A stretch of DNA of 38,889 nt, taken from positions 1 through 38,889 of the forward strand of contig JAPHEE010000016.1 in NCBI GenBank assembly GCA_029259545.1. Direction: 5' to 3'. Numbering within the stretch: the stretch's first letter is position 1; the number at the start of each line of letters is the position of its first letter. This DNA is from Candidatus Alkanophaga volatiphilum (GTDB lineage: Archaea > Halobacteriota > Syntropharchaeia > Alkanophagales > B39-G2). Below are positions 32,596 to 38,889 of the stretch, piece by piece. A program made the position numbers and the translations under genes. The notes beneath the pieces are model-generated. The model was not told where the DNA came from and ran no database searches. It worked only from the letters and a program-made list of their open reading frames with translations.

Positions 32596-33066
32596 TCAGT
32601 CGGGAGAAGCTGACTCCTCTTCCTTTGCATCTTTTAGGAACACAACTTCGACACCTGCATCTCTCAGCAGATCTAAGCCTTCAGTATCGCTATATTCGCC
32701 AGAAACGACGACACGCTTTATTCCCGCGTTTATTATTAGCTTCGCGCATATTTTGCAAGGATAAGCATTCACGTAGAGCGTCGCCCCCTCTGCGGAACGT
32801 CCTGCCTGTATGAGAGCATTTTGCTCCGCATGCACTCCGCGACATACTTCCTGCCGCTCGCCGCTTGCGATCCCAAGCTCGTCCCGGAGGCAGCCGATGT
32901 CAAGACAGTGCGGTAGCCCCCTCGGAGCGCCGTTATAGCCGGTTGAGACTATGATCTTATTCTTCACGATGACCGCCCCGATTTGACGACGGAGGCACGT
33001 CGAGCGTTTCGCCACGACCTTCGCTATTTCCATGAAATATTCGTCTACCGAGATTCTTTTTGCCAT
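32596..33066 (-). CDS. dCMP deaminase (ComEB-type)
   Basis: 156 aa. Zinc ligands are in GVHAEQNAL and [15 protein letters not shown], and the N-terminal [26 protein letters not shown] plus [10 protein letters not shown] are typical of deoxycytidylate deaminases. It makes dUMP for dTMP synthesis. It starts 4 bp after purM on the same strand. Its last codons (SASPD, stop) lie within a CTCCC...GGGAG hairpin of the relic family, so the C-terminal residues may have been supplied by inserted DNA. Confidence 0.93.
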   Translation of the reverse strand: MAKRISVDEYFMEIAKVVAKRSTCLRRQIGAVIVKNKIIVSTGYNGAPRGLPHCLDIGCLRDELGIASGERQEVCRGVHAEQNALIQAGRSAEGATLYVNAYPCKICAKLIINAGIKRVVVSGEYSDTEGLDLLRDAGVEVVFLKDAKEEESASPD

Positions 33067-33070
33067 TTCC

Positions 33071-34072
33071 TCACCCTACGATACGCACACCGCACACCCT
33101 AACTTCTTTGCCCTTGACAACCCGCCCTACAACTTTTCCACCCACAATTTTTCTAGCCCTCTGCTCCTCACTTTCCGGGACGACAACGGCGAAACCCATG
33201 CCCATGTTAAAAGTCTTATACATTTCCTCGTCACTGATCTCGCCCAGCTCTTGTAAGAAAGTAAAAATGGGCTGCGGCTCCAGCGGCTCGTCGAGCTCAA
33301 AGCCCAAATCCTTGCCCGTGAGTCTCGTAAGCCTTAAAAGTTTGAGCACCCCGCCGCCCGTAATATGGGCTAAGCCGTGCACTTCGCACTTGCTTAAAAG
33401 CTTCAAAATATCCTTAACGTAGATCCTCGTCGGCGTCAGAAGCTCCTCGCCTATCGTCTTGTTTCCGTATGGGAAGTCGTCCTCATAGGATAACCCAGCA
33501 CTCTCTATAACCTTTCTCGCGAGCGTCAAGCCGTTGCTGTGGATGCCGCTGCTCTCCAAGCCTATGACGACATCGCGCTCCTCTATTTTCTCGCCGCTGA
33601 CGATTCTGTCCTTGCGAACGTAGCCGACACACGCCCCTGAGAGGTCGATGCCGTTTATCAGTTCCGGAAGTGTCGCCGTCTCGCCGCCAAGTATGCGGAC
33701 GCCCGCAAGTTCCGCCCCCCTCTGCAAACCCTTGGCGATCTCCTTTGCAATTTCCTCGTCAAGCCGCTCCATGGCTAAATAGTCGACGAATGCGATCGGC
33801 TTAGCGCCTACGCAGATGATGTCGTTCACGTTCATCGCGATGCAATCTATGCCTATCGTGTCAAACTTCCCTAACTTCTGCGCAACCAGTATTTTCGAGC
33901 CGACGCCGTCGCAGGTGAGCGCAAGCAGGTAATCCTCGGCGAACGGGAGCTCGATGAGTCCTGCGAAGTGTCCCTCGCCCACACCGCCGACGCCGCGCAG
34001 CCCCTCACGTAACGCCTTTACGACCGCCGCTTCCTTCTCGATGTCAACGCCCGCCTTCGCATACGTCCACAT
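33071..34072 (-). CDS. purM: Phosphoribosylformylglycinamidine cyclo-ligase (AIR synthase)
   Basis: 333-aa PurM that closes the imidazole ring in purine synthesis using ATP. Motifs: [14 protein letters not shown] at the N-terminus, [91 protein letters not shown] and [11 protein letters not shown]. It is preceded by a 47-aa zinc ribbon gene and followed at 4 bp by dCMP deaminase, so a nucleotide-synthesis operon is likely. Confidence 0.95.
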   Translation of the reverse strand: MWTYAKAGVDIEKEAAVVKALREGLRGVGGVGEGHFAGLIELPFAEDYLLALTCDGVGSKILVAQKLGKFDTIGIDCIAMNVNDIICVGAKPIAFVDYLAMERLDEEIAKEIAKGLQRGAELAGVRILGGETATLPELINGIDLSGACVGYVRKDRIVSGEKIEERDVVIGLESSGIHSNGLTLARKVIESAGLSYEDDFPYGNKTIGEELLTPTRIYVKDILKLLSKCEVHGLAHITGGGVLKLLRLTRLTGKDLGFELDEPLEPQPIFTFLQELGEISDEEMYKTFNMGMGFAVVVPESEEQRARKIVGGKVVGRVVKGKEVRVCGVRIVG

Positions 34073-34115
34073 AGTTAAAGGTAAGACAAAGCTGTATTTG
34101 ACGCCGCCGCACGCC

Positions 34116-34259
34116 TCACCTGTATGTTATCGATCTTGGTGGGACATCTCCCCAGCCGCACTTTGGACAGTAAGGCACGGCGCCCGCACACGGCGCAAAC
34201 GGAAGAACCTTCTTCTTCAATTTGGAGCCGCAAACTGGGCACTTGTCAGAATTTTCCAT
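34116..34259 (-). CDS. 47-aa zinc-ribbon microprotein
   Basis: Too short for the ORF track. It reads MENSDKCPVCGSKLKKKVLPF then APCAGAVPYCPKCGWGDVPPRSITYR and stop. Two CPxCG knuckles (C7/C10 and C31/C34) form a complete zinc ribbon, with an additional Cys at 24. A TATA-like box (34281-34292) lies 27 nt upstream of the ATG, so the mRNA is probably leaderless. It is 43 bp upstream of purM on the same strand. Function is unknown; such mini-ribbons often bind RNA, DNA or protein partners. Confidence 0.78.
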   Translation of the reverse strand: MENSDKCPVCGSKLKKKVLPFAPCAGAVPYCPKCGWGDVPPRSITYR

Positions 34260-34280
34260 CTTCTGGTGTTTTGCATCTTC

Positions 34281-34292
34281 TTATCATAAATC
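34281..34292 (-). promoter_or_regulatory. TATA box for zinc ribbon-purM-dCMP deaminase unit
   Basis: On the minus strand gatttatgataa is centred 27 nt before ATG 34259, the distance expected for a leaderless archaeal transcript. Confidence 0.45.
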
Positions 34293-34330
34293 TTCTCGCT
34301 ACATGCCAGACCGAAGACGGGCTGCATCAC

Positions 34331-35131
34331 CTACACAAGCACCCGCAGTTCAGCTATGGACTCTAAAATCAAATCGGGCTTAATCTCAGCCTTCTCTAAA
34401 GCTTCCTCGCGGAACTTCCCGGTCTTCACGAGTATGCCCTTCATTCCCAGCTTTTTGCCGCCCGCAACGTCGCTTATCACATCGTCGCCTATCACGGCAG
34501 TCTCCTCTGGCTTCACGCCCATGTCCCTGAGCGCAAGCTCGAAGAAGTCCTTGGAGGGCTTCCCCATGACCTTGGCTTCCACGCCCGCCGCGTATTCGAC
34601 AGCGGCGACGAAAGGCCCCGCCCCGAGCATCAGACCCTCGGAGCCCATCCAGTACCTGTCCTTCTCCATGGCGACAAGCTCCGCACCGCTCAAAACGAGA
34701 CGGAACGCCTTATTAAGACTTGCATATGTGAAGTTGTCGCCAGCGTCGCCTAAAATTACGAATTTCGGATCATCATCGGTTATGATAACTCCAGCCTCCT
34801 CAAAATCCTTGTGAACGTCCCCTGTGGTGAGTAAGAAGCACCTGGGCTCACATCCCAGCTCTCTTGCCCTCTTTATCACGTAGCGGGCGGTCGCAAGTGG
34901 TGCACTGGATATTTCAGTCTCAGAAACCTCAAAGCCTAGACCCTTGAGCCTTTCGCATAGCGAGCGGCGGCTCCTTCTTGTTGCGTTCGTCACAAATCTG
35001 AACTTGTAACTCTTCTCTCTCAGGAAGGTGATGGTCTCGCTTGCGCCTTTTACCGGGCTTTTTCCGACATAGAGCGTGCCGTCCATGTCTATCAGGAATG
35101 CCTTAACGTTTTCAAGCACGCCGCCGTCCAT
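34331..35131 (-). CDS. HAD superfamily IIA sugar-phosphatase-like hydrolase (NagD family)
   Basis: 266 aa from ATG 35131. The ORF-track start is a TTG just before the Shine-Dalgarno GGAGGTG, which serves the ATG. HAD motif I is FLIDMDGTLYVG, motif II VTNATRRS, motif III in MGKPSKDFFELAL and motif IV VIGDDVISDVAGGKKLGMKGILV. The cap type IIA (C2) lies between. Relatives dephosphorylate p-nitrophenyl phosphate, glycerol phosphate or nucleotides; the natural substrate here is unknown. Confidence 0.9.
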   Translation of the reverse strand: MDGGVLENVKAFLIDMDGTLYVGKSPVKGASETITFLREKSYKFRFVTNATRRSRRSLCERLKGLGFEVSETEISSAPLATARYVIKRARELGCEPRCFLLTTGDVHKDFEEAGVIITDDDPKFVILGDAGDNFTYASLNKAFRLVLSGAELVAMEKDRYWMGSEGLMLGAGPFVAAVEYAAGVEAKVMGKPSKDFFELALRDMGVKPEETAVIGDDVISDVAGGKKLGMKGILVKTGKFREEALEKAEIKPDLILESIAELRVLV

Positions 35132-35150
35132 GGCGTGCACCTCCAAGAAA

Positions 35151-35264
35151 TTATAAAAGCATATAGTTAAGCTTTCTGTAGGTTGGAAGGCGTGCTGCTA
35201 TTTCTCTCATAAACTCATCCGGGATGATGTCCTCGTCACTTAGCTCGTCCTCATAAACCCTCAC
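35151..35264 (-). CDS. Possible 37-aa acidic ORF or gene remnant
   Basis: GTG start at 35264, reading VRVYEDELSDEDIIPDEFMREIAARLPTYRKLNYMLL and stop, 19 bp before the HAD phosphatase ATG on the same strand. The amino-acid pattern (acidic start, helical RxLPTYRKL end) looks protein-like. There is no clear Shine-Dalgarno, and the TATA-like box for the phosphatase overlaps its end. It may be the tail of a lost gene. Confidence 0.3.
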   Translation of the reverse strand: MRVYEDELSDEDIIPDEFMREIAARLPTYRKLNYMLL

Positions 35265-35317
35265 CCACTCTCAAGCATATTCTCAGTTATGCTAAATAGG
35301 GTGCAATGTTGGGGAGG

Positions 35318-35339
35318 GAGCCCCGGATCGGGGGCGAAG
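35318..35339. repeat. Small GC-rich relic hairpin
   Basis: GAGCCCC-ggat-CGGGGGC-like inverted repeat in the otherwise empty 35265-35416 gap, similar in size and composition to hairpins at 13568, 18030, 32439, 32584 and 38498. It lies inside the N-terminal extension of the ORF-track version of the next gene, which argues against that long start. Confidence 0.35.
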
Positions 35340-35416
35340 TCCGCCGTTCAAGCTTGAACTGGCACCAAATTGCTCCGCAGATGCCCGTCTTACGCTACGC
35401 GTATATTTCCGCACGC

Positions 35417-36049
35417 ATGGATAAAAACAAAAACAAGAGGAACAATTTTAAACTGATGGCTTACTTGAGATACGTACGGGGGCTAAAGTTCCACATAGTA
35501 CTTTCGCTCATTACGTTTTTGCTCTCAGGAGTGCTCGGCTATTTTTACGCGATGATGCATCCCGAAGATGTCTCCATACTCATAGGAATCATAAGTGAGG
35601 CTTTCAGTCCGATTATGGAGATGAGCACGCCTCAAATCGCTCTTTATATATTCTTTCATAACACCTTGCTGTGTTTAGTCGCAGTGCTCTTAGGCGTAGC
35701 CCTTGGTATAATCCCAATACTGTTTGCAGCGTCCAACGGCGCGCTTTTGGGGGTATTGGCAGCGGTCGTCAGGGATAAGTTCGGCTGGACGGCTTTTGTC
35801 GTCGGCGTTCTGCCACATGGCGTCTTTGAGATCCCCGCTATGATTTTAAGCATTGCCGTGGGCATAAAATTTGGGCAGGAGACGCTGAACGCCGCTCTCC
35901 GCAGAAACGGCAAGAAGAAGCTCAGAGTGGAAATCATAAATGGTCTGAAGTTTTTTGCTGGCGTGGTCATGCCACTGCTCGCAGCCGCTGCTATCATCGA
36001 AGCGTTCATTACTTTCCCGCTCACCTTCCCCTATACGTTTAAATATTAA
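35417..36049 (+). CDS. Stage II sporulation protein M-like membrane protein (SpoIIM/DUF95)
   Basis: 210 aa from ATG 35417 (MDKNKNKRNNFKLMAYLRYVRG). ATG 35456 is an alternative. The track start at 35306 is rejected because it passes through a relic hairpin and a TATA-like gtatattt. About five membrane segments are seen. The FHNTLLCLVAVLLGVALGIIPILFAASNGALLGVLA and LPHGVFEIPAMILSIAVGIKFG blocks are characteristic of archaeal SpoIIM-like proteins. It is not linked to sporulation in archaea; function is unknown. First gene of a four-gene unit. Confidence 0.85.
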   Translation: MDKNKNKRNNFKLMAYLRYVRGLKFHIVLSLITFLLSGVLGYFYAMMHPEDVSILIGIISEAFSPIMEMSTPQIALYIFFHNTLLCLVAVLLGVALGIIPILFAASNGALLGVLAAVVRDKFGWTAFVVGVLPHGVFEIPAMILSIAVGIKFGQETLNAALRRNGKKKLRVEIINGLKFFAGVVMPLLAAAAIIEAFITFPLTFPYTFKY

Positions 36050-36073
36050 CGAGGGAACTGTTAGTGAAGGAAA

Positions 36074-36478
36074 ATGTTTGAGCCAAGGATCGTAGCATTT
36101 TGCTGTAACTGGTGCTCCTATGCTGGCGCTGATCTCGCAGGGGTCTCTCGCTTTCAGTATCCAACGAATGTCCGTATTATCAGAGTAATGTGCTCCGGTA
36201 GGGTCGAGCCTGTGTTCATTCTCGAAGCCTTTAAGAACGGAGCGGACGGCGTCCTCGTGACCGGCTGCCACATCGGCGACTGCCATTACCAGACCGGAAA
36301 CTTAAAGGCAGAGGAGCGGGTGAAGCGCACGAAGCGCGCTTTAGAGCTGCTGGGAATAGAGCCTGAGCGGTTGCGGCTGGAGTGGATTTCCGCATCTGAA
36401 GGTCAGAAATTTGCAAATGTCATGCGGGAGTTCACCGAAACTATAAGGAAGCTGGGACCGCTGAAATTAAAGCGGTGA
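36074..36478 (+). CDS. mvhD: MvhD-type [2Fe-2S] electron-transfer protein
   Basis: 134 aa. FCCNWCSYAGADLAGVSR, RVMCSGRVEPVFILEAF and VTGCHIGDCHYQTGN contain all the Cys residues of the MvhD family, whose known role is to link the F420-non-reducing hydrogenase (or formate dehydrogenase) to HdrA of heterodisulfide reductase. No hdrA or mvhAG lies beside it. It is 24 bp after the SpoIIM-like gene and 9 bp before a surface protein gene, an unusual context. It may serve an Hdr complex encoded elsewhere. Confidence 0.92.
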   Translation: MFEPRIVAFCCNWCSYAGADLAGVSRFQYPTNVRIIRVMCSGRVEPVFILEAFKNGADGVLVTGCHIGDCHYQTGNLKAEERVKRTKRALELLGIEPERLRLEWISASEGQKFANVMREFTETIRKLGPLKLKR

Positions 36479-36487
36479 GCGACAGGG

Positions 36488-37720
36488 ATGAGCGGCAGTA
36501 TACCCTCTACAGCTGCCCTTGTATTCTTGCTTTCGCTCTTAGCGATTCTTACCATAGCGCCATTAGCCGTAGCTGCTGGGACCTCTGAAGTATCTAAATT
36601 TTGTGTCTCCCAAGTCTCACCGAAGGAGTTGTCGCCGGCGGAGCAGAGGGAGGTGGAAATTTCAATACGCAACTTGGGCACCACTGAGGTCTACCATGTC
36701 GCCGTTGAGGTTTTAGCCATCGAATCACCAATAAAAATCTTGGGAGCTACCCGTAAGGAGATAGGTACAGTTGCCGGTGGCAAGGAAGCTTCCGTAACTT
36801 ACGAAGTTTACGTGGACAAGGGGGCTGATGTCGGCGTTTATTACATTCCGCTGAGGGTTTTTTGGAGGGATGAATGGGGGGAGGAGGGCGAGCTGTGCAG
36901 CGAAACCATTTATTTTTCGCTAAGGGTGACGGGCTCGCTTAAAAGGGCTGAGATCGAAGTTCTAAGCGTAGAAACCGTTCCTGAGGTGGTGAAGCCTGGG
37001 GACACGTTCTCCCTTAAGATAAGGCTGAAGAACGTAGGCATTTCGGATGCAAGGGCTTTACGTGCGAACATCTCGGTGTCGTCGCCGTTCATGCCCGTAG
37101 GTGGCGACGTCGAGGAGTACTTGGGCGTGCTTAAGAGCGGAGAGGAAACGCTTGTGACATTTAACCTCAGCGTCGCCGCCGACGCACACACCTCGCAGCA
37201 TATATTCGAGCTGACGCTCCGCTACGAGGACGAAACGAGCAGAAACAACGTCGAGCGGAAGGAGATCGGCGTTTTCGTGCGTGGCGAGCCTTCTGTTTAC
37301 ATCCAAGAGATAACGCTGGAGCCGAGTAACTTGCAGCAAGGGAGCGAGGGCATACTCATGCTGAAACTGACGAACGTGGGCACCGACGCCGCAGAGGACG
37401 TGAGGGTGGAGGTTTCGAGTGTCGGGTTGCTCTCAGAGTCCTATTATTTCATTGGCGAGATCCCACCCGACTCTTCAGAAACTGCGGCGTTCGGCGTCTA
37501 TGTTGATGATGATGCGAAGGTTGGCATGTATGCTCTCAAAATAAATGTGCATTACAACGACCGTTTCGGCAAGGAGTACTCGTACACGAGGATTTATGAG
37601 GTGAGGGTTTTAGAAAAAGCCCCGCTCATACCACTAAGCTACGTGGTCGCGTTTTCCGTGATTGCGATTGCGCTGCTCGCCGGCGTTTACTTCGTGCAAA
37701 GGAGGGAGGATGAAGGCTAA
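36488..37720 (+). CDS. COG1361-type extracellular CARDB/NEW3-domain protein
   Basis: 410 aa. Signal peptide at residues ~8-30 (AALVFLLSLLAILTIAPLAVAAG), then three beta-sandwich repeats of ~110 residues, each with the same pattern (S/L-PxEL..GEE..I.I.LKNVGT..A..V.V): about residues 40-150, 155-265 and 270-375. A C-terminal membrane anchor (PLSYVVAFSVIAIALLAGVYFV) and a charged tail RREDEG follow. The body is thus outside the cell, bound to the membrane. Related archaeal proteins are cell-surface or transport-associated; no ligand is evident. It overlaps the next gene by 11 bp. Confidence 0.88.
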   Translation: MSGSIPSTAALVFLLSLLAILTIAPLAVAAGTSEVSKFCVSQVSPKELSPAEQREVEISIRNLGTTEVYHVAVEVLAIESPIKILGATRKEIGTVAGGKEASVTYEVYVDKGADVGVYYIPLRVFWRDEWGEEGELCSETIYFSLRVTGSLKRAEIEVLSVETVPEVVKPGDTFSLKIRLKNVGISDARALRANISVSSPFMPVGGDVEEYLGVLKSGEETLVTFNLSVAADAHTSQHIFELTLRYEDETSRNNVERKEIGVFVRGEPSVYIQEITLEPSNLQQGSEGILMLKLTNVGTDAAEDVRVEVSSVGLLSESYYFIGEIPPDSSETAAFGVYVDDDAKVGMYALKINVHYNDRFGKEYSYTRIYEVRVLEKAPLIPLSYVVAFSVIAIALLAGVYFVQRREDEG

Positions 37721-38465
37721 GTTTAAGTTTGTACTCACGGGTTTGTTGATCGCATACATCGTGTTGCTACTGCCCTACGCCGTTCATGAGGGGTTAGGAG
37801 ACGCTGGCGTCGTGATCGCCGTTGAGAAGCTCCAGCCGCACGAAGTTCCCGAAATACTGCCGACTGCTGAGGAAGGCGAATACGTGCTTTTACTGCTTGA
37901 GGACAGCGTCTCGGAAGAGAGGGCGCTCGTAGTAGTCGAGAACGCCGTCGATGTCTCTGAAGGAGACGTATTGCTCATCAGAGATAAGACTGCAGAATGG
38001 TATGTAAACTGGCATGATTACGACTATTTCGGCGGCGAGCCCTTCGAGACGCTGGTCGTAGCCGGACGCGTCGAGCATGTTTCCACCGTGGAAAATCGCA
38101 TCGAGAAATTTCTGGCTTCAGGCGTCGGTGATATAGTATTCGGGCTTTCACTGCTGGGTTTTTACCTAATGCCGCTGTTAATTCTTGCTGTTTGCATTTA
38201 TGCGGAGCGTCGCTTCTCGCTTTGGCACGTCTTAGTAATGATGAGCGCCTTTTCGCTTGGCATACTTATTTGCAACGTATTTGCAACATTGCACGACGTG
38301 GAAGTGAGCGGGACGAGAAAAACATTTGGCGCCGCCTTTTTCGTGCTTTTAATTGCGGCGCTATGGCTCTGGAAATACGAGAGCGATGAGGCGAGGCGGG
38401 AAAAAATCTGGCGTCCTCTAAAGGCGGCATGGCAGCGTGTTATTGAACTGCTGGGAATGGTGTGA
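37710..38465 (+). CDS. Multi-pass membrane protein of unknown function
   Basis: 251 aa from ATG 37710 (MKAKFKFVLTG), chosen because AGGAGGGAGG lies directly before it; the track start at 37662 would overlap the previous gene by 59 bp. An N-terminal helix (FVLTGLLIAYIVLLLPYAV) is followed by an extracellular beta-rich domain of ~110 residues containing EEGEYVLLLLEDSVSEERALVVVENAVDVSEGDVLLIRDKTAEWYV, then three helices (GDIVFGLSLLGFYLMPLLILAVCIY, LWHVLVMMSAFSLGILICNVFA, FGAAFFVLLIAALWLW) and a basic tail. It is probably partnered with the CARDB protein encoded just before. No family was recognised. Confidence 0.82.
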   Translation: MKAKFKFVLTGLLIAYIVLLLPYAVHEGLGDAGVVIAVEKLQPHEVPEILPTAEEGEYVLLLLEDSVSEERALVVVENAVDVSEGDVLLIRDKTAEWYVNWHDYDYFGGEPFETLVVAGRVEHVSTVENRIEKFLASGVGDIVFGLSLLGFYLMPLLILAVCIYAERRFSLWHVLVMMSAFSLGILICNVFATLHDVEVSGTRKTFGAAFFVLLIAALWLWKYESDEARREKIWRPLKAAWQRVIELLGMV

Positions 38466-38510
38466 TCACTGGTTCTGACCTCACCAGCGGACGGCGCTAG
38501 CTTCCCGCCG

Positions 38511-38738
38511 ATGTCGGGACGTTCAGGATCGAGAGTGGAAAAATTTCTGTTCCTTTGGAAGAAGGCATGCCACCCAGCGGCGCTGAGAATCAACCTCGAC
38601 GCTGATGTACTCGTCGCTGTTAAAAACAAGGGTCACGAAGTATTATGAGAAGTTCTCGACGCAGCGGATGATGAAATCGTCAAATCGGTGATGCTGAAGC
38701 TCGTTGCAAGCGTGAAGCCCTTTGTGTTTCGCAACTAA
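38511..38738 (+). pseudogene. Possible remnant ORF interrupted by one TGA
   Basis: From ATG 38511 a frame reads ...SRVEKFLFLWKKACHPAALRINLDADVLVAVKNKGHEVL, then TGA (38646), then EVLDAADDEIVKSVMLKLVASVKPFVFRN to TAA 38738. The two halves look like one short protein broken by a nonsense codon. It is preceded by a relic hairpin (38498-38519). No homologue was recognised and chance is possible. Confidence 0.3.
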
Positions 38739-38857
38739 AGAATGGGAAATTAAGGAAGTTTTTAAAGCTCAAAATGGCTGAATAAGCTAAGTCTTTTGGC
38801 ATTAAGCCTTAAATCAAAGCGACGCCAATTTGAGCAAAAGGGCTCGCTGGTGATGTT

Positions 38858-38889
38858 ATGGACCCATCTAGGAGCAAGAAGCAGGTGCG
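38858..38889 (+). CDS. Possible start of a gene leaving the window
   Basis: ATG 38858 opens MDPSRSKKQV and runs off the end, with ggtgat a few bases upstream and a TATA-like tttttaaagc at 38759-38768. Too short to judge. Confidence 0.2.
   Translation, partial: MDPSRSKKQV

Noticed and set aside
38646-38648. TGA as selenocysteine codon in the 38511 frame
   Set aside because: No recognised selenoprotein family around it and no SECIS-like element looked for successfully; a decayed or chance frame is simpler.
1-38889. CRISPR array
   Set aside because: The repeated hairpins are irregularly spaced, differ in sequence and strand, and no cas genes are visible.
1-38889. tRNA genes
   Set aside because: No cloverleaf with a GTTCRA-type T loop and matching acceptor stem was noticed on reading; the gttcgagcc at 21160 has no supporting arms. 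A tRNAscan run would settle this.

Overview
The window is chromosomal DNA from a euryarchaeon, read from gene content only. Archaeal markers are two RNase P proteins (Rnp3, Rnp2), an archaeal-type EF-2 with the diphthamide histidine region, an NMD3-like protein, a PgpA-like/CbiZ fusion (CbiS), MvhD, split archaeal-type glutamate synthase and a COG1361-type CARDB surface protein. Several promoters are TATA boxes placed 25-30 nt from the start codon, which suggests leaderless mRNAs. MvhD, a [NiFe] hydrogenase and the cobamide salvage genes point to an anaerobe of the methanogen/ANME/Archaeoglobi/Syntropharchaeia part of the tree. The exact lineage is inference and cannot be fixed from this sequence.

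Layout. 1-6841: partial polyferredoxin, MarC membrane protein, Hsp20, NadE, ThrC, a DUF6125-like protein, an NMD3-like domain protein, then the cobamide pair cobS-cbiS. 7657-12951: a five-gene glutamate synthase operon (four-cluster ferredoxin, FAD/NAD oxidoreductase, GltB1 amidotransferase, GltB2 synthase, GltB3 GXGXG). 12952-16192: about 1 kb without genes, then EF-2. 16300-21365: accessory island with a wrecked tnpB (IS605 family), an AT-rich two-gene cassette containing a nuclease-like protein, repeat-rich non-coding DNA, and a type II restriction-modification pair (N4/N6 methyltransferase plus an XcyI-like endonuclease broken by a -1 frameshift). 21366-23167: a Cys-cluster protein of unknown function and methionine aminopeptidase, divergent from one AT box. 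23168-23878: MITE-like IS relic. 23879-26570: soluble group-1-like [NiFe] hydrogenase (small, large). 29937-26567 (minus): tight operon of an OLD/AAA_21-like ATPase, a small Cys-rich nuclease-like protein, an isocitrate/isopropylmalate dehydrogenase and a hydrogenase maturation protease whose end overlaps the hydrogenase gene. 29994-31855: rnp3-rnp2-trpC. 31955-32590: promoter, hairpin-rich candidate RNA and a second MITE-like relic. 35131-32596 (minus): HAD phosphatase, zinc-ribbon microprotein, purM, dCMP deaminase. 35417-38465: SpoIIM-like, MvhD, CARDB surface protein and a multi-pass membrane protein.

Cross-cutting signals. (1) Divergent gene pairs repeatedly share a single near-palindromic A/T box. 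(2) Gene-poor gaps are littered with short GC-rich hairpins and modular repeats that match each other and the flank of the tnpB relic, as expected of IS200/IS605-derived non-autonomous elements. (3) The most system-like candidates are the ATPase plus Cys-rich nuclease-like pair with a 10-bp inverted repeat in its control region, and the AT-rich 17.0-17.8 kb cassette whose TATA box overlaps the stop codon of the dead tnpB.
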